The notes under the pieces: generated by a model | The model's input: the letters and a program-made list of their open reading frames with translations, nothing else | Databases searched by the model: none | Told to the model about the DNA's origin: nothing | Made by a program: the position numbers and the translations under genes | Origin: Holophagaceae bacterium | GTDB lineage: Bacteria; Acidobacteriota; Holophagae; Holophagales; Holophagaceae | Direction of reading: 5' to 3' | DNA length: 35,516 nt | NCBI GenBank assembly: GCA_009783055.1 | Contig: WRHW01000020.1 | Coordinates: 1-35,516, forward strand | Shown: positions 34,352 through 35,516 of the stretch, one piece after another | How the letters are laid out: every line of letters starts with the position of its first letter | Position numbering within the stretch: position 1 is the first letter of the stretch

Positions 34352-35356
34352 ATGGGATTACTTGCAGAAGTTTCCAGCAATAATGTAACAATTATTGTCA
34401 TTATAGGTTTTTTTCTCTTAATATTGGCTTCCAAAGCCCTCAGAATTATTAGGCCATACGAAAAGGGTGTCGTAGAGACCTTGGGCAAGTACTCCGCCCC
34501 ACCAAGGAAACCCGGCCTGACGTTTATCCTTCCTTTCTTTCAGATAATATTGAAGGTTGATACTCGTGAGCAGGTAATTGACGTACCCCCACAGGAAGTC
34601 ATAACAAGAGATAATGCGGCAGTTACGGTTGACGCGGTAATATATTTCAGAGTCACAGATCCGGTTCGTGTCATCTACAACATTGTCAACTTCCAATACG
34701 CCGCCGTCAAATTGGCTCAGACAAATTTGAGGAATATCGTAGGCGAAATGGAGCTGGATCAAACTCTTTCCAGTAGAGAAAAAATTAATTCACAACTCAG
34801 GCAGGTATTAGATGAGGCAACTGATGAATGGGGCGTAAAGGTAGTCCGAGTAGAAATCCAAAAAATCGAACCACCATCAGATATTACTAATGCCATGTCC
34901 AAGCAGATGAAGGCAGAGCGCGAAAAACGAGCCGCTATTCTCGAATCTGAAGGCTTTAAGCAGAGTGCCATTCTCAAGGCAGAAGGCGAAAGAGAAAGCC
35001 AAATCCTGAGGGCTGAAGGTGAAAGAAAGAGTGCTATCATCAAAGCCGAAGGTCAGGCTCAGGCTGTTCGTACGCTGGCCGATGCCGAAAAATTTAGAAT
35101 TGAAACAGTCTTCAACGCCATCCATGCCGGAAATCCAGACCCAGGTCTCATCGCTATCCGTAGCCTCGAGGCACTTGAAAAGGTAGCTGACGGCAAAGCA
35201 ACGAAGATTTTCCTACCTACTGAAGCCGCTTCTGCGCTGAGTTCGCTGGGAGCTGTTGCAGAACTATTTAGAGGCACAGGTAATCAGGAAACCCAAGGAG
35301 TCACTTCCCAACCGCCGCCAACCCAAGGTAATTTACAAAAACCACTGCATCGGTGA
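34352..35356 (+). CDS. SPFH/Band 7 (QmcA-like) membrane protein
   Basis: 334 residues. One N-terminal membrane segment (VTIIVIIGFFLLILASKALRI pattern, about 12-31) is followed by the Band 7 domain (RPYEKGVVETLGKYSAPPRK, ITRDNAAVTVDAVIYFRVTD). A long Ala/Glu-rich coiled coil follows (about 190-245, with repeated AEGERxSxIxKAEG units). Members oligomerise at the membrane and pair with NfeD proteins, here the gene ending 2 nt upstream. ATG 34352 follows AAGGAG. The C-terminal ~30 residues are Pro/Gln-rich. Confidence 0.93.
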   Translation: MGLLAEVSSNNVTIIVIIGFFLLILASKALRIIRPYEKGVVETLGKYSAPPRKPGLTFILPFFQIILKVDTREQVIDVPPQEVITRDNAAVTVDAVIYFRVTDPVRVIYNIVNFQYAAVKLAQTNLRNIVGEMELDQTLSSREKINSQLRQVLDEATDEWGVKVVRVEIQKIEPPSDITNAMSKQMKAEREKRAAILESEGFKQSAILKAEGERESQILRAEGERKSAIIKAEGQAQAVRTLADAEKFRIETVFNAIHAGNPDPGLIAIRSLEALEKVADGKATKIFLPTEAASALSSLGAVAELFRGTGNQETQGVTSQPPPTQGNLQKPLHR

Positions 35357-35393
35357 CATTTGTACTTAGCATAGATACTATATATAGTGCCAT

Positions 35394-35431
35394 CTAGTGC
35401 AGTGTAACACTTAAATGTTACACTGCACTAG
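35394..35431. repeat. Large perfect palindrome downstream of the SPFH gene
   Basis: CTAGTGCAGTGTAACA (35394-35409), 6-nt loop CTTAAA, TGTTACACTGCACTAG (35416-35431): 16 perfect pairs. No T-run follows. It may end the nfeD-SPFH transcript or be a REP-like element. Confidence 0.7.
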
Positions 35432-35432
35432 G

Positions 35433-35465
35433 GTCGGGATTTGCTCGCATAACGAAGGTGACGCT
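35433..35465 (-). repeat. Dispersed intergenic repeat, partial copy 3 (inverted)
   Basis: The reverse complement of this stretch matches 6783-6815 at most positions, sharing CGTCACCTTCGTTATGC and AGCAAATCC. The AAAACCCCATGG half is absent within the window. It lies directly after the palindrome at 35394-35431. Confidence 0.5.
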
Positions 35466-35516
35466 GGAAAAGAACCTGCTAGCGTGCCACCAAGTCTGCC
35501 AAATTTATCGAGGTTG

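Overview
The window is a chromosome segment of a Gram-negative, probably anaerobic or facultative bacterium. The Gram-negative call rests on an Mla-type ABC permease, ATPase and MCE protein, and on several secreted proteins. The anaerobic hint is a [FeFe]-hydrogenase-like sensor gene. The phylum cannot be fixed from sequence reading alone. The Hfq-like protein with its long N-terminal extension and the overall gene mix would fit Acidobacteriota or a neighbouring lineage, but this is a weak inference. Base composition is moderate, with A+T-rich intergenic regions.

Left part (1-6.6 kb, all minus strand): the 5' end of a DUF1573-like secreted protein runs off the left edge. Next is a three-gene operon of secreted proteins of unknown function, two of them paralogues and one with an internal duplication. 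Then comes ribosomal protein S1 with a hairpin-bearing leader and a terminator. An A+T-rich gap of about 0.8 kb follows, holding dispersed repeats and a few DnaA-box-like motifs.

Middle (7.4-21.4 kb): plus-strand housekeeping genes radA, ATP-type PEP carboxykinase and metK. A minus-strand block reads tRNA-Gly, tRNA-Cys, then a secreted TPR protein. Next are an orphan PAS histidine kinase, an Hfq-like RNA chaperone behind a good promoter, pdxA overlapping a GlmU-like gene whose uridyltransferase half looks degenerate, and an mlaE-mlaF-mlaD-like set whose MCE protein has an extra C-terminal beta-rich domain.

Accessory and signalling part (21.5-33.2 kb): a two-gene unit, probably a type II restriction-modification system and more A+T-rich than its surroundings, lies between the Mla genes and ruvB. 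It is followed by a cassette of [2Fe-2S] thioredoxin-like ferredoxin, sensory-type [FeFe]-hydrogenase with PAS domain, and SpoIIE/PP2C phosphatase. This looks like a redox or hydrogen sensor with phosphatase output. priA, an RsbW-like anti-sigma kinase and a membrane Ser/Thr kinase fused to a DUF6273-like domain follow. The phosphatase, the RsbW-like protein and the Ser/Thr kinase could belong to partner-switching or phospho-signalling networks, but no STAS partner is present here.

Right end (33.4-35.5 kb): rpsT with clear promoter and terminator, then an nfeD-SPFH (QmcA-like) pair.

Several families of dispersed intergenic repeats thread through the window. They include a MITE-like element with 7-nt tandem units and a nearly identical 65-nt core, and a REP-like hairpin built on the AAGTTGCA motif. 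No complete insertion sequence, CRISPR array or rRNA gene was seen.
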